Shown: positions 34,574 to 44,098 of the stretch, piece by piece | Layout: each line of letters opens with the position of its first letter | How positions within the stretch are numbered: position 1 is the stretch's first letter | Assembly: GCA_002408085.1 (NCBI GenBank) | Contig: DHQL01000007.1 | Location: 440,259 to 504,258, forward strand | From: Spirochaeta sp. UBA5339 | Lineage (GTDB): Bacteria; Spirochaetota; Spirochaetia; DSM-2461 | Reading direction: 5' to 3' | DNA: 64,000 bases | Notes under the pieces: generated by a model | Database searches by the model: none | Told to the model about the DNA's origin: nothing | What the model saw: the letters and a program-made list of their open reading frames with translations, nothing else | Program-made: the position numbers and the translations under genes

Positions 34574-35962
34574 TCAGGCTTCCTCAGCCTTTGCCTCTCT
34601 GTACCAGTCGATGCCCCGGGTCAGATACATTGTCACGGCCAGGGCCGCAAAGAGTCCGCCGGTGCCCATAATCAGGGCGTAGTCCTCTGATTTCAGAACA
34701 AAGTAGAGGTAGCCGTAGCCCGCCGCCATTACAGGCGCCAGGTAGAGTCCCTTGAATCCGACTCCCCTGATGGTCAGGGTATAGAGGCTCAGCATCAGGG
34801 TCACCGATACCGCCGCCGCCAGGTAGGAGGGGGCGAAGCTGATATGCTCCGAGAGGGAGAGGAGAATCAGGTAGAAGAGGATGTTCCCGGCTCCCGCCAG
34901 AATATACTGCACCGGATGAATCTTCTGCTTCCTGATCACTTCAAAGAGAAAGAAAGTCAGAAAGGGGATCAGCAGAAAGAGGACACCGTACTCCACGGTG
35001 CGCCTTGTCTTCTGATAGGAATCAAAACGGGGATAGAAGTCCAGTCCGAAGGCGGTCTCACGGATGTCGTCAAAAACGCCGTTCTGAGAGCCTGTCCAGA
35101 GTTCCGGAATGCTCCGGCTCAGGGCGTTTATCTGCCACTCTGCACTGAATCCCTCTTCATCCAGCTGCCGCTGTGAGGGCAGGTAGTAGCCCTTGAAGGA
35201 GGGCGCGGGCCAGTCCGACTCCATCTGAATCAGGGTATTGCCTCCCAGTGGGAGAAACTCCAGGGACCGTCCTCCCCTGATCCTCTGACTGAAGCTGAAG
35301 GGGATGGATCTGCTGATATTCTCCGGGCTTCCCCGGCCGATGTCCACGGGAACCCCCAGAGCATCGCTGTAGATGGAAAGACCGCTTCCGCCCGCTTCAA
35401 ACTCCCTCTCTCTTCCGTCCCAGATCAGGGGAGGGGCTTCCTCTATCCCCTTCAGACTGGGGAAGCTGAACAGAAGCCTGGCCTCGTCCCAGAGGAGGGT
35501 TGCCGGATCGACCTTCTTGTAAAGGGCCTCAAGGGCGAAGTCGCCCCTTCCCTCAAGGACCATGGTGAAGACGGGAACATCAAAGATCCCCCGGGACTTT
35601 ACAGAGCTGCTCCCGTTCACGTTAAGCCTCAGGTTCCGGGGAAGAAGGTAGACCGTCTCCCTGTAGTTCTCCAGACGGAGAAACTTCCCCTTCTCATCCA
35701 CTATCTCCCGGCTCAGGGTCCTGGGGACTGCCAGAACCGGTCCGCCGATTGCCGTGTCACCCCCCCAGGAGGAGAAGACACTCTCTTCGGCCTCCATCTT
35801 TCTGTACTCCCTCTCCCGCACCAGATCACTGATCATAGACAGGGGGATCAGGAAGAAGAGGATCATAGCCATTACAATTAGAATCTTTGTTCCGTACCCC
35901 GCGGCTCCTGTGCTTATCAATCCTCTGACTCTTCCGCTGCGGGGGTTCTCACCATCTTTCAT
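34574..35962 (-). CDS. creD: CreD-family inner membrane protein
   Basis: A 462-aa member of the CreD (cell envelope integrity) family. It has a first helix (about residues 25-45) with the typical I-P-L-S-M-I-S-D-L-V-R-E-R, a long extracytoplasmic beta-rich domain (about 60-310), then five C-terminal helices. The family motif G-G-P-V-L-A-V-P is present. CreD is induced by CreBC in gammaproteobacteria and linked to envelope stress and beta-lactam response. The ATG at 35962 is fixed by AAGGAG 7 bp upstream. It is divergent from a CreB/CreC-like pair, the expected regulators. Confidence 0.9.
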   Translation of the reverse strand: MKDGENPRSGRVRGLISTGAAGYGTKILIVMAMILFFLIPLSMISDLVREREYRKMEAEESVFSSWGGDTAIGGPVLAVPRTLSREIVDEKGKFLRLENYRETVYLLPRNLRLNVNGSSSVKSRGIFDVPVFTMVLEGRGDFALEALYKKVDPATLLWDEARLLFSFPSLKGIEEAPPLIWDGREREFEAGGSGLSIYSDALGVPVDIGRGSPENISRSIPFSFSQRIRGGRSLEFLPLGGNTLIQMESDWPAPSFKGYYLPSQRQLDEEGFSAEWQINALSRSIPELWTGSQNGVFDDIRETAFGLDFYPRFDSYQKTRRTVEYGVLFLLIPFLTFFLFEVIRKQKIHPVQYILAGAGNILFYLILLSLSEHISFAPSYLAAAVSVTLMLSLYTLTIRGVGFKGLYLAPVMAAGYGYLYFVLKSEDYALIMGTGGLFAALAVTMYLTRGIDWYREAKAEEA

Positions 35963-36099
35963 TACTCTCTCCTTGTGTTGCTTAATGGAGCCAGTATGGG
36001 TGATGGAGAGGGCAGAAGTCGGGCTGAAATATGGCAGAATCAAGGCAGTTTCCTGTTTCCTTAAGAAATTACAGGGGCAGCTGTGTTACACTCAGGATT

Positions 36100-36831
36100 A
36101 TGGCATTTGTAGTTGTAGTTGATGATGAAGAGTCCTTAAGAGAGACCCTCAGTTATGCTCTTGAGAGGGAGGGACACCGGGTCCTCTGCTGTGCAAACGG
36201 CGAGGAGGCCTGGAGGGCCTTTCAGAGAGTAGAGCCGGAGCTGATGATTCTGGATATAATGATGCCCCGCATGGACGGGCTGGAGCTCTGCCGCCGGATC
36301 AGAGAGCGGAATAAAAGGATACCCCTGATCTTTCTCTCCTCACGGGATGAGGAGTTTGACCGCATTCTGGGACTTGAAATCGGCGCCGACGACTATCTTG
36401 GAAAGCCCTTCTCGGTCAGGGAGCTCTGCACCCGGGTCAAGGTTCTCTTAAGAAGGACCAGGCCGGAGGAAGATTTTTCGGGACCTGCCGGGATTGGTCC
36501 CGGGGGGGCTGCCGGGGGAGTTTCCGGTGCGCCTGCCGGGGGAGAGCTCAGGATCTGCGAAGAGAGCTTCCGGGCCTGGTGGAAGGGGGAGCTTCTCTCC
36601 CTTTCCATCTCGGAGTTTCGTATTCTTCAGGATCTTATTGAAAGTCCCGATGCGGTCCGTTCCAGGGAGCAGCTGATTCAGGCGGCCTTTCCTCTGGACC
36701 ACTATGTTTCCGACCGCTCCATCGACAGCCATATCAAGAGGCTCCGGAAGAAGATTACAACCCTGGACCCGGCGTTCGACCGCATCGAGGCGGTCTACGG
36801 CCTGGGCTACCGCTTCAGGAGTGAACCGTGA
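36100..36831 (+). CDS. OmpR/CreB-like response regulator with Gly/Pro-rich linker
   Basis: DNA-binding regulator of 243 aa. Receiver: VVVDDEESLRET, phospho-acceptor Asp in LMILDIMMPRMDG, IFLSSRDEE and GADDYLGKPFSV. The trans_reg_C winged helix occupies about residues 150-240 (SISEFRILQDLIE, then R-S-I-D-S-H-I-K-R-L-R-K-K and AVYGLGYRF). Between the two lies an unusual low-complexity linker of about 25 residues, nearly all Gly, Ala and Pro. The start at 36100 fits the normal N terminus. It is followed by its kinase gene with a 4-bp overlap and is divergent from creD. Confidence 0.92.
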   Translation: MAFVVVVDDEESLRETLSYALEREGHRVLCCANGEEAWRAFQRVEPELMILDIMMPRMDGLELCRRIRERNKRIPLIFLSSRDEEFDRILGLEIGADDYLGKPFSVRELCTRVKVLLRRTRPEEDFSGPAGIGPGGAAGGVSGAPAGGELRICEESFRAWWKGELLSLSISEFRILQDLIESPDAVRSREQLIQAAFPLDHYVSDRSIDSHIKRLRKKITTLDPAFDRIEAVYGLGYRFRSEP

Positions 36832-38432
36832 TCTCCAAATTGACCCTTAGGCTGCTGTTTTTCAACCTTCTGCTGGTGATCTTTCCCATTGCGGCTCTCC
36901 TTTTTCTGGACACCTATGAGAAGCAGCTTCTCACAAGCCTGGAGAACTCCATGGTCCAGCAGGGACGCCTTGCAGCTGCCGCCCTCAGGGATGCGGAAGA
37001 TCTGCAGGAGGAGGGTGTCCGGCTTCTGAAGAATATGGAGGGCCGGCTGAATGCACGAATCAGGATTGTGGACAGTTCGGGACAGCTTCTGGCTGACTCA
37101 AGCAGTCCCGGAATCCAGCCTCCCCGGATTGAGGAACCCCCTGAAAACCGGAGCAAGGTAAGCCGTATCGCGTCATCCGAATATATTGACGCCCTTGAAG
37201 AGGAGGTTCCGGAGAATATTCGTGAGAACTGGCTCTACAGGGCAGCGGTCTATCCCCTGAATATCATCAGAAGACTCTTTTCTCCCCCTGCGGCCCCTCT
37301 GGCATCGGCGGAGTACTACAGCGGCAGTTCCCTGCTTCTGGGCCCTGAAATTCAGGCCGCCCTGAAGGGCTATTACGGTGCCTATACCCGCTACTCCTCG
37401 GGAGGACAGAGATCGGTGAATCTCTACTCGGCCCTTCCTGTATTAAAGGGTAACCAGGTGGCCGGTGCGGTGCTGGTCTCCCGTTCCACCTACAGAACCC
37501 TGAGAGACCTCTACAGCCTCCGCCTGGATATGGTAAGGGTCTTCCTCTTCTCCCTGGTGGCGGCGGTGGTTCTCTCTCTGATTCTGGCCAGGACCATTAC
37601 CATCCCCGTCAAAAAGCTGCGTGACCAGGCCGAGAGCTTTCTCGATCACCGGGGGAGGGTCCAGGGGGCCTTCAGGTCCCTGAAAAACAGAGATGAGATC
37701 GGCGATCTCTCCCGGGCACTGGACGGACTCTCCACTGACCTGGTGGAGTATATGCGCTTTATGGATGGCTTCTCTTCAGACCTCTCCCATGAGCTGAAAA
37801 ATCCGGTGGCCGCCATCCTCAATGCAGCGGAGCTGGGGCTGGAGGAGGGCGCCGGAACCGGGGACAGGAAGCGTTTTCTGGAGATTATCCGAAAGGAGGG
37901 GGGACGGATTCAGAGGCTGATAGCTGACCTGAGAGAGATCAGCCAGGTGGATATGAAGCTTCCCCTTGAGGAGGCGGAACTCCTTGATCTTACCTTACTG
38001 ACAGAGAGTTTTGTTGATCAGAGAAACGCCGCTCTTCCCGGCCGGTCCTTCCGCTTTGAATCGGCTTGCCGGGAAGATGTCACTGTGCGGGTCAGCGGTG
38101 ACCGACTGATACAGTGTCTCTCCAATCTTATGGATAACGCCCTCAGTTTTTCTCTTCCCGGTGAAGAGGTGGTGATCCGCCTGGAGTGCTCCGGCGGCCG
38201 GGCGGAACTCTCTGTCCTCGACAGGGGGCCGGGAATACCCGCCGGGAACGGTGAGAAGATCTTCGACCGCTTTTTCAGCGACCGTCCGGCAGGTTCCGAC
38301 AGGAGAGAGCATCACTCGGGGCTGGGGCTCTCCATCTCCCGGGCCATTGTTCAGGCCTATCGGGGAGATCTGGTCTGCCGGAACAGGAAGGGCGGAGGCG
38401 CCTGTTTCACCATTACTCTTCCTTGTAGATAA
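36828..38432 (+). CDS. CreC/ChvG-like sensor histidine kinase
   Basis: Membrane kinase of 534 aa from a GTG start that overlaps the regulator's stop codon. N-terminal helix (about residues 8-28), extracytoplasmic sensor (about 30-225), second helix (about 230-250), HAMP, HisKA with DLSHELKNPVAAILNAAELG (His near residue 320) and HATPase_c with N-box LMDNALSFS and D-R-G-P-G-I-P. The layout matches CreC/ChvG-type envelope sensors. The 3' end overlaps the convergent DUF2271 gene by 20 bp. Likely control target: creD. Confidence 0.92.
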   Translation: MISKLTLRLLFFNLLLVIFPIAALLFLDTYEKQLLTSLENSMVQQGRLAAAALRDAEDLQEEGVRLLKNMEGRLNARIRIVDSSGQLLADSSSPGIQPPRIEEPPENRSKVSRIASSEYIDALEEEVPENIRENWLYRAAVYPLNIIRRLFSPPAAPLASAEYYSGSSLLLGPEIQAALKGYYGAYTRYSSGGQRSVNLYSALPVLKGNQVAGAVLVSRSTYRTLRDLYSLRLDMVRVFLFSLVAAVVLSLILARTITIPVKKLRDQAESFLDHRGRVQGAFRSLKNRDEIGDLSRALDGLSTDLVEYMRFMDGFSSDLSHELKNPVAAILNAAELGLEEGAGTGDRKRFLEIIRKEGGRIQRLIADLREISQVDMKLPLEEAELLDLTLLTESFVDQRNAALPGRSFRFESACREDVTVRVSGDRLIQCLSNLMDNALSFSLPGEEVVIRLECSGGRAELSVLDRGPGIPAGNGEKIFDRFFSDRPAGSDRREHHSGLGLSISRAIVQAYRGDLVCRNRKGGGACFTITLPCR

Positions 38433-39132
38433 CGGCGCTGTCCAGAATCTTCAGGGCCGTATCAAATCCTTCCATGTCCGTGTAAATTTCCCCGCTGCCG
38501 CCGTCGGGGCTTCCATGACCCCCAAGGGTAAGGGGGACGGGGCTGTCGTCTTCGGGGGAGAGGAGCGCCCAATAGATCAGGGAGGGCTGCCCTCCGGCGC
38601 CCCCTGACCAGCCGGGGCTGCCGGGCTCAGCATCCTCGGGCCATTTTTCGTTATAGTCGGTGGAGTGGTTGATCTCCAGAACAATCCGGAAGGGACCGGG
38701 ACCGCCCGGGAGGTTAAGGGGAATGGTGGACTCCCTCTTCGGTGTGGCTCCAGTCAGCTCATCGGGGAGGGGTTCTTTCTTTGAAGGGAGAAGCACTCCT
38801 TCGGCATCCCTGATATCTCTCCTGTGAGACCATAGAGGCAGGGCCTCTTCCCTACGTTCTCCCTTGCTGAATGACCAGCCCTGGGTGGCGGCTTTCTTTG
38901 TAACATAGACGGTTTTCAGATAGTTCCCGTCGGCATCCTCAATCCACAGAGCATACTGGGGCGGAACCTTGACCAGTGCCGAGTAGCTGTGAATCCACTC
39001 TTTTCCCGGTGTAATCCGGAGGGTACGGGCTGCATTCCCGTTCTCCCGGATAATTCCGTCTTTCCGGCCCCCGGCCGTAAGGAGACCAGGGATCGCGCAC
39101 AGGATAAATAACAATAATTTTACTCTCTTCAT
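38413..39132 (-). CDS. DUF2271-type exported protein
   Basis: A 239-aa secreted protein. It has a signal peptide with a cleavable L-L-T-A-G-G end, and no lipobox Cys. The mature domain resembles the DUF2271 family: YALWIEDADGNYLKTVYVT, then GWSFSKGERR, and a late FRIVLEINHSTDYNEK. Some DUF2271 proteins are linked to flavin- or heme-containing periplasmic redox systems, but no function is established. The ATG at 39132 is preferred over the GTG at 39138 because AGAGG is then correctly spaced. It converges with the CreC-like gene. Confidence 0.75.
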   Translation of the reverse strand: MKRVKLLLFILCAIPGLLTAGGRKDGIIRENGNAARTLRITPGKEWIHSYSALVKVPPQYALWIEDADGNYLKTVYVTKKAATQGWSFSKGERREEALPLWSHRRDIRDAEGVLLPSKKEPLPDELTGATPKRESTIPLNLPGGPGPFRIVLEINHSTDYNEKWPEDAEPGSPGWSGGAGGQPSLIYWALLSPEDDSPVPLTLGGHGSPDGGSGEIYTDMEGFDTALKILDSAVIYKEE

Positions 39133-39399
39133 TTTCACCTCTGTAACTCTTTAACACCCTTATGTTAGAAAACCGTCACAATTTCAGGCGAAGACCAGAG
39201 AGGGCTGTATTTTTCTGACTTTGCCGGCAGCGAGAAGCACTCTGTTTTTAGCGGCTGAGGTAGAAAATAGTTCACAAAACACATTAATGTATGAAAATCT
39301 GACGCTCCAGTTCCATCCTGACCCGGCCGGGGAGGGTAAGACGTGTTGGCATGGATTTTGTACTGTGATATACCAGTGTTAGTTATACAGGAGTTTTCA
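39133..39399. other. Intergenic region before modA
   Basis: About 267 bp between divergent genes. It must hold two promoters. I looked for a Moco riboswitch and a ModE-type box and saw neither clearly. Near the start there are two related AT-rich elements, GATATAC (39367-39373) and GTTATAC (39382-39388). Confidence 0.3.
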
Positions 39400-40170
39400 A
39401 TGAAACGAATTGTCACAGGTCTTTTTCTGGTCCTTGCTGTCACCTCTTTTGCCTTTGCTTCAGGAAAACAGGAAACCTCCTCTCAAGTAGTCGTATTTGC
39501 CGCCGCAAGCACCACCGATGTTATGCAGACTCTGGCGGATTATTATACCGAAGAAACGGGAATCCCCGTGGTTCTGAACCCTGCCTCCAGCGGGACCCTT
39601 GCCAAACAGCTGAGTCAGGGAGCCGAAGCGGATATCTTTATCTCGGCGTCGAAAAAGTGGATGACCTATGCTGTCGACGAGGGCCTTGTAGAGAGTTCCG
39701 GCCCCTTTGCAGCGAACCGGATTGTTCTGATCGCCCCGTCGGATTCGGATGCTTCTGCTGCCGAGATCGGCCCGGACTATGACTTTCTATCCAGCTTTGA
39801 GGGACGCCTATCCATGGGAGATCCCGCTCATGTTCCCGCCGGAGCCTACGCCAAAGAGGCCCTTGATTACTACGGCTGGTATGAAGGACTTGAAGAGAGA
39901 ATCCTCCCTGCTGCCAATGTCCGCGCCGCCCTGTCGGTGGTTGAGCTGGATGAGACAGAGAGGGGAATCGTCTACAGAACTGACGCCCTGAAGACAGATA
40001 AGGTTAAGATTCTGGGAACCTTTCCCATGGAGTCTCACACTCCCGTCTCCTACTTTTCCGCCCTCCTGAAGGGAGCAAGCGAAGAGGGGGCCGGATTCTA
40101 TGACTTTATCGTCAACGGCGACAGGACCGAAGAGGCTCTGAAGAGCTTCGGCTTTGATATGAAATCCTGA
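39400..40170 (+). CDS. modA: Molybdate ABC transporter, substrate-binding protein
   Basis: Periplasmic molybdate/tungstate-binding protein of 256 aa. A signal peptide ends at about F-A-F-A-S-G. The binding motif is typical: FAAASTTDVMQTLADYYTEE, then NPASSGTLAKQLSQGAEADI (Ser/oxyanion contacts) and SMGDPAHVPAGAYAKEAL. ACAGGAG before the ATG at 39400 sets the start. First gene of modABC, followed at 21 bp by modB. Molybdate uptake implies molybdoenzymes elsewhere in the genome. Confidence 0.93.
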   Translation: MKRIVTGLFLVLAVTSFAFASGKQETSSQVVVFAAASTTDVMQTLADYYTEETGIPVVLNPASSGTLAKQLSQGAEADIFISASKKWMTYAVDEGLVESSGPFAANRIVLIAPSDSDASAAEIGPDYDFLSSFEGRLSMGDPAHVPAGAYAKEALDYYGWYEGLEERILPAANVRAALSVVELDETERGIVYRTDALKTDKVKILGTFPMESHTPVSYFSALLKGASEEGAGFYDFIVNGDRTEEALKSFGFDMKS

Positions 40171-40191
40171 AAAGGGAGGCGCTATTAAGCG

Positions 40192-40887
40192 ATGGATTCG
40201 GCCACCGTACTGACAACCCTCTTTCTCTCTATCCGAATCGCCCTGGCGGCGACGGCCCTGAACATTCCGGTGGCTCTGCTTCTTGTCTACTGGACCCGTC
40301 ATGAGTTCAGGGGGAAGAACCTGCTGGACGGTTTTATCAATCTGCCCCTGGTTATGCCCCCTGTTACGACAGGTTATATTCTTCTCTTTATTCTGGGGAA
40401 GAAGGGGCTTTTCGGTTCGGTGTTATTTGAACTTTTCGGCTTGAGGATTGCCTTTACCTCTGCGGCAGCGGTGATTGCTGCCATGGTGGTCTCCTTCCCC
40501 CTGATTGTCAGGAGCATCCGGATCTCCATGGATATGGTGGACCCCCGTTTTGAACGGGCCGCCCTTACCCTGGGGGCCGACAGAAAGGCCGTGTTCTTCA
40601 GGATCACACTGCCCCTGATTCTGCCGGGAGTGATCAACGGCATGGTTCTGGGCTTTGCCAGAAGCCTCGGGGAGTTCGGAGCCACCGTAACCTTCGCAGG
40701 AAATATCGAGGGAGTCAGCCGGACCATACCCCTGTCGGTTTATGCTCTTCTTCAGGTTCCGGGAAAGGAGAAGGAGGCGGGCTTTCTGGTCCTTCTCTCG
40801 GTGATTATCTCCTTTGCCGCCATGTTTGCCTCTTCGGTGCTGAACCAGAGATTTCAGAAAAGGAGGAGCAATGAGCCTAAGTTTTGA
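40192..40887 (+). CDS. modB: Molybdate ABC transporter, permease
   Basis: Inner-membrane permease of 231 aa with about five helices. Family motifs: N-L-P-L-V-M-P-P-V-T-T-G-Y, the EAA-like ATPase contact AALTLGADRKAVFFRITLPL and ARSLGEFGATVTFAGNI, which is diagnostic for ModB. It overlaps modC by 17 bp. A GGGAGG box lies a little far (about 13 bp) from the ATG. Works with ModA and ModC for ATP-driven molybdate import. Confidence 0.93.
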   Translation: MDSATVLTTLFLSIRIALAATALNIPVALLLVYWTRHEFRGKNLLDGFINLPLVMPPVTTGYILLFILGKKGLFGSVLFELFGLRIAFTSAAAVIAAMVVSFPLIVRSIRISMDMVDPRFERAALTLGADRKAVFFRITLPLILPGVINGMVLGFARSLGEFGATVTFAGNIEGVSRTIPLSVYALLQVPGKEKEAGFLVLLSVIISFAAMFASSVLNQRFQKRRSNEPKF

Positions 40888-41917
40888 TTTCACCCTCCCC
40901 AGGCGGGACTTCCTTCTGGAGCTCCAGGGAGAGTTCGGCGACACTACCATCGGCATCTACGGTCCTTCGGGCGCCGGTAAGACCTCTTTCTTCTCGGTTC
41001 TGACGGGCCTTGAGAAGCCCGAAAAGGGCAGGATTGTTCTGGGCGACCGGGTTCTTGTGGATACGGAGAAGGGGATCTTTGTTCCCGTTCACAAGAGACG
41101 GATAGGAGTGGTTTTTCAGGAGAAACTCCTCTTCCCTCATCTAACGGTGAAAGAGAATATTCTCTTCGGAGAGCGCTATGCGCCGGAGAAGCATATTGAA
41201 CTGGATGAGGTGGCCGAGCTTCTCGGACTGCCGGGACTGCTGGATTCCATGCCCTCTGAAATTTCCGGAGGGGAGCAGCAACGGGCCGCCATCGGCCGTG
41301 CCCTGATGACATCACCGGATATGCTTCTTCTGGATGAGCCCTTTAATGCGGTGGACAACTCCCTGCGGGCCACCATCCTTCCCTATCTGAAAAATCTCCG
41401 GGACCGCCTGGACATTCCCTTTCTGCTGATCAGTCACGATCTGCCGGATATCCAGCGGCTTACGGACCAGATTTACTTTATGGATCAGGGACGCTGCGCC
41501 GGTTTCGGCCGCTCCATAGACTTCTACGGCGACAGGGTCACCCGGGATTCGGGCTTTGTAAACTGTTTCCGCTTTACCGACCCGCAAGACCTGGGAGCAG
41601 GGCTCTACAGTGCCGCCGTCAAGGATGTGCCTGACCTGCGCATGATCGTCCCCAAGGCACCCTCGGACTCATACTCCCTGGTTCTCTCTCCCCGGGCGGT
41701 CGCCCTCGCCCGGCAGAGGATCAAGGGACTCTCCGTTAGAAACCAGATTCCCGGTTATCTGAAGAAGATGATCCGCACCGAAACCCATGTGCTCTGCATT
41801 ATCGACGCCGGGGTGACCATCGCCTCACAGATCAGTGTTATCGCCGCCGACGAGATGAAGCTGAAGGTGGGCGAGCCGGTCTGCTGTCTGATCAAGTCCA
41901 TGTCCTTTCGGGCCTAG
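40871..41917 (+). CDS. modC: Molybdate ABC transporter, ATPase
   Basis: ATPase of 348 aa. Walker A GPSGAGKTS (about residue 36), signature EISGGEQQRAAIGRAL (about 132), Walker B MLLLDEPFNAVD and switch His in ISHDLPDIQ. The C-terminal quarter is a Mop/TOBE domain (about 285-348) that in known ModC proteins binds molybdate and inhibits transport when the metal is plentiful. The gene overlaps modB. It converges on the tolC-like gene 50 bp further on. Confidence 0.94.
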   Translation: MSLSFDFTLPRRDFLLELQGEFGDTTIGIYGPSGAGKTSFFSVLTGLEKPEKGRIVLGDRVLVDTEKGIFVPVHKRRIGVVFQEKLLFPHLTVKENILFGERYAPEKHIELDEVAELLGLPGLLDSMPSEISGGEQQRAAIGRALMTSPDMLLLDEPFNAVDNSLRATILPYLKNLRDRLDIPFLLISHDLPDIQRLTDQIYFMDQGRCAGFGRSIDFYGDRVTRDSGFVNCFRFTDPQDLGAGLYSAAVKDVPDLRMIVPKAPSDSYSLVLSPRAVALARQRIKGLSVRNQIPGYLKKMIRTETHVLCIIDAGVTIASQISVIAADEMKLKVGEPVCCLIKSMSFRA

Positions 41918-41967
41918 CGGCGGGCGTCGGACGGATACGCTCCGGAGTCAGGCAGCCGCGCCCGGCG

Positions 41968-43386
41968 TCAGGGCAGCTCCCCCGTAATGGCCTTCAGCTT
42001 GTACCGTGACACCGCCAGAGAGATCTCCTCCTGAAGGCCGTAGATCAGGTCCGAGTACCAGGAGATCATCTGCAGAAGATAGTCCTGCTCCATACCGTAA
42101 CCGGCCTCCCACTGCTCCTTTCTCTGCCTTGCCACTTCAAGATCGTCCTCGGCGCGGTTCTGGTAGTAGAGAATATTTTCCCTGTTTAGGTTCTGACTGA
42201 AGAGCTCCTCGCCGATGGCCATGCGGATCTGTTCCAGGCTGTCCCTGTACTGAAGCTCCGCCTGTTTCAGCTGCGCCTCAGCGGCCTTTGAGTCGGCGGC
42301 GGCCTTTCCCGTATCCGCCAGTAGGGCCTGAATCCCTAAAGACCCTGTTACATTGGCATTGTCCAGACTCCAGGCCTCGGGGATGTAGGGGAAGCTGTCC
42401 CCGGCAAAGTCCAGTTCCACCCTGAGTCCAAAGTCCGGGCGTCCGTAGCTGGAGCCCTTAACGGCCCTCAGGTTCTCCCCTGCCGCGCTGACCTGCTGTT
42501 TCAGTACTCTCATTACGGGGCTTGTCTGTGCAGCCTGAGAGAGCAGGGTTTCAGCACTGTCAGACATATCCATGTCAGGGAGAAACTCCGTATTGATCTG
42601 TGCCGCCTGAAGGCCTTCGATTCCCGTCAGGTACTCCAGATGGAGGATGGCCGAGTTCCGCTGTCTGAGAATCTGGTTCTCCATCAGATTGATCTCTCTT
42701 GCCTTGACCTGTGCCCCCAGCATATCCGAGTAGGAGAGGACTCCGGAATCATAGGAGTCTCGGGTCAGGGAGACAAAGCGTTCAGCCGTTTTCTTCTGTT
42801 CTGTTATCAGATCAAGTATCTCCTGAAGGAATGAGAGGGAGTGTACAATGCTCAGGATCTCCGTTTTCACCGTAAGCTCCTGATGCTCCGTCTCAAGCCT
42901 GCTGATCTCAAGGTGTGACTGGTAGATGTTCTGCTGAGCCGCCAGTTTTCCCGAGGTAAAGAGGGGCTGTTCCAGCACAAGGCGGAAGCTGTACCACTGG
43001 TTTCCGGTAAGGGGCATGGACTGGTCTGTTTCCGGCAGGGCGGGAAAGTCGATGCCCGGCATAAGGGTGCCTCCGGGGTAGAGGCTTCCCGCGGCAATAT
43101 CCACGGTCCGTGGATTGGTCAGGTAGGAGAGGTCGCTCTCAAAGGAGAGAACCGGTCCCCGGGAGCGCTTTGCGGATTTCCACTGCTGCTCGGAGGCCGT
43201 GGCAGCAACAGCCTTTCCCGCAATGGCCGCATTCTGAGCCAGGGCATGGCTGTAGAGCTCCTTCCAGGTATAGGTCCCGCCGGAAGAGTCGTTCGAGGAA
43301 TCGGCGCTGTCCGGGACATTTGTCTGGGAGAAGAGGGGGAGGGTGCAGAGGATCAGCAGAATAAGGAGTGGGACGGATCTTTTCAT
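41968..43386 (-). CDS. TolC-family outer membrane efflux protein
   Basis: Outer-membrane channel of 472 aa with a signal peptide (to about residue 21, L-P-L-F-S-Q) and two OEP repeats rich in long helices. Typical features are FRLVLEQPLFTSGKLAAQQN in the first half and LGIQALLADTGKAAADSKAA in the second. It should connect to the MFP and RND proteins encoded divergently at 44099-48441. GGAGG precedes the ATG, and the gene overlaps the end of the upstream tetR gene by ATGA. Confidence 0.92.
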   Translation of the reverse strand: MKRSVPLLILLILCTLPLFSQTNVPDSADSSNDSSGGTYTWKELYSHALAQNAAIAGKAVAATASEQQWKSAKRSRGPVLSFESDLSYLTNPRTVDIAAGSLYPGGTLMPGIDFPALPETDQSMPLTGNQWYSFRLVLEQPLFTSGKLAAQQNIYQSHLEISRLETEHQELTVKTEILSIVHSLSFLQEILDLITEQKKTAERFVSLTRDSYDSGVLSYSDMLGAQVKAREINLMENQILRQRNSAILHLEYLTGIEGLQAAQINTEFLPDMDMSDSAETLLSQAAQTSPVMRVLKQQVSAAGENLRAVKGSSYGRPDFGLRVELDFAGDSFPYIPEAWSLDNANVTGSLGIQALLADTGKAAADSKAAEAQLKQAELQYRDSLEQIRMAIGEELFSQNLNRENILYYQNRAEDDLEVARQRKEQWEAGYGMEQDYLLQMISWYSDLIYGLQEEISLAVSRYKLKAITGELP

Positions 43387-43976
43387 TTTGCCTCCTCAAA
43401 GGCCCTGCGCCCTTTCTCCGAAAGAAGTCCCGAGAAGACGATGGTCTCAATAAAGGTGAGCATCTCTTTCACTCCCGCCTTGATGCCGAAGCGGGACTCC
43501 ATCTTTATAAAGGATTCGATAATACTCAGATGGATGTAGGGGAGGGATTCGGTCTGAAGATCCTCCCGGATATAGCCGAGGGCCAATCCCTCGTCCACCA
43601 TCTTCCGGATCAGGCTGAGTACATGGTCCTGAACCTCCCCCAGAACGGCGTCCAGAAGATCTCCCGGAAGCCCCCGGTCCTCCCGGATCAGGTTTGTAAA
43701 GGACATTACATCTCCGGCTGTCCGTAGAACATCTCTTAATCGGGTCAGAAAGTCCCGGCTTCTGTCATCAATAATTTCATCAAGGAGGTTGAGGCAGTCA
43801 TCAACCCTGCCCTGCATGGCCTTTGTAAAGAGCTCGTGTTTTCCGGGGAAGTGGTTGTAGAGGGTCTTCTTGCTGATCCCCAGATACTCCGCCAGATCAT
43901 CCATCCTGACCGCACGGTATCCCTTTTCCGCAAAGAGCTGCAGGGCCGCTTCGGTGATTCTTTCCCGTCTTACCAT
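43383..43976 (-). CDS. TetR-family regulator of the RND efflux system
   Basis: A 197-aa repressor with an N-terminal TetR HTH: RRERITEAALQLFAEKGYRA then R-M-D-D-L-A-E-Y-L-G-I-S-K-K-T-L-Y-N-H-F. I prefer the ATG at 43976, with GAGG 5-6 bp upstream, over a TTG at 44000. It forms an operon with the TolC-like gene and is divergent from the MFP-RND genes, so it very likely represses both units from the shared intergenic region. Confidence 0.9.
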   Translation of the reverse strand: MVRRERITEAALQLFAEKGYRAVRMDDLAEYLGISKKTLYNHFPGKHELFTKAMQGRVDDCLNLLDEIIDDRSRDFLTRLRDVLRTAGDVMSFTNLIREDRGLPGDLLDAVLGEVQDHVLSLIRKMVDEGLALGYIREDLQTESLPYIHLSIIESFIKMESRFGIKAGVKEMLTFIETIVFSGLLSEKGRRAFEEAK

Positions 43977-44013
43977 AGAAACCTCATCTTGTTGTTCCAA
44001 ACTGGTTACGTCT

Positions 44014-44024
44014 GTAATTATTAC
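44014..44024. promoter_or_regulatory. Palindrome between tetR-tolC and mfp-rnd genes
   Basis: GTAAT-T-ATTAC, perfect 5-bp arms, near the middle of the divergent region, flanked by AAACTG (43999-44004) and CAGTTT (44032-44037). Candidate TetR operator serving both directions. Confidence 0.45.
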
Positions 44025-44098
44025 ACTATATCAGTTTACAAAGTTTCCTTTGGAGTATAAATTGATAACAGTGAACGGTCAACTCCGGAGGTTCTTTT

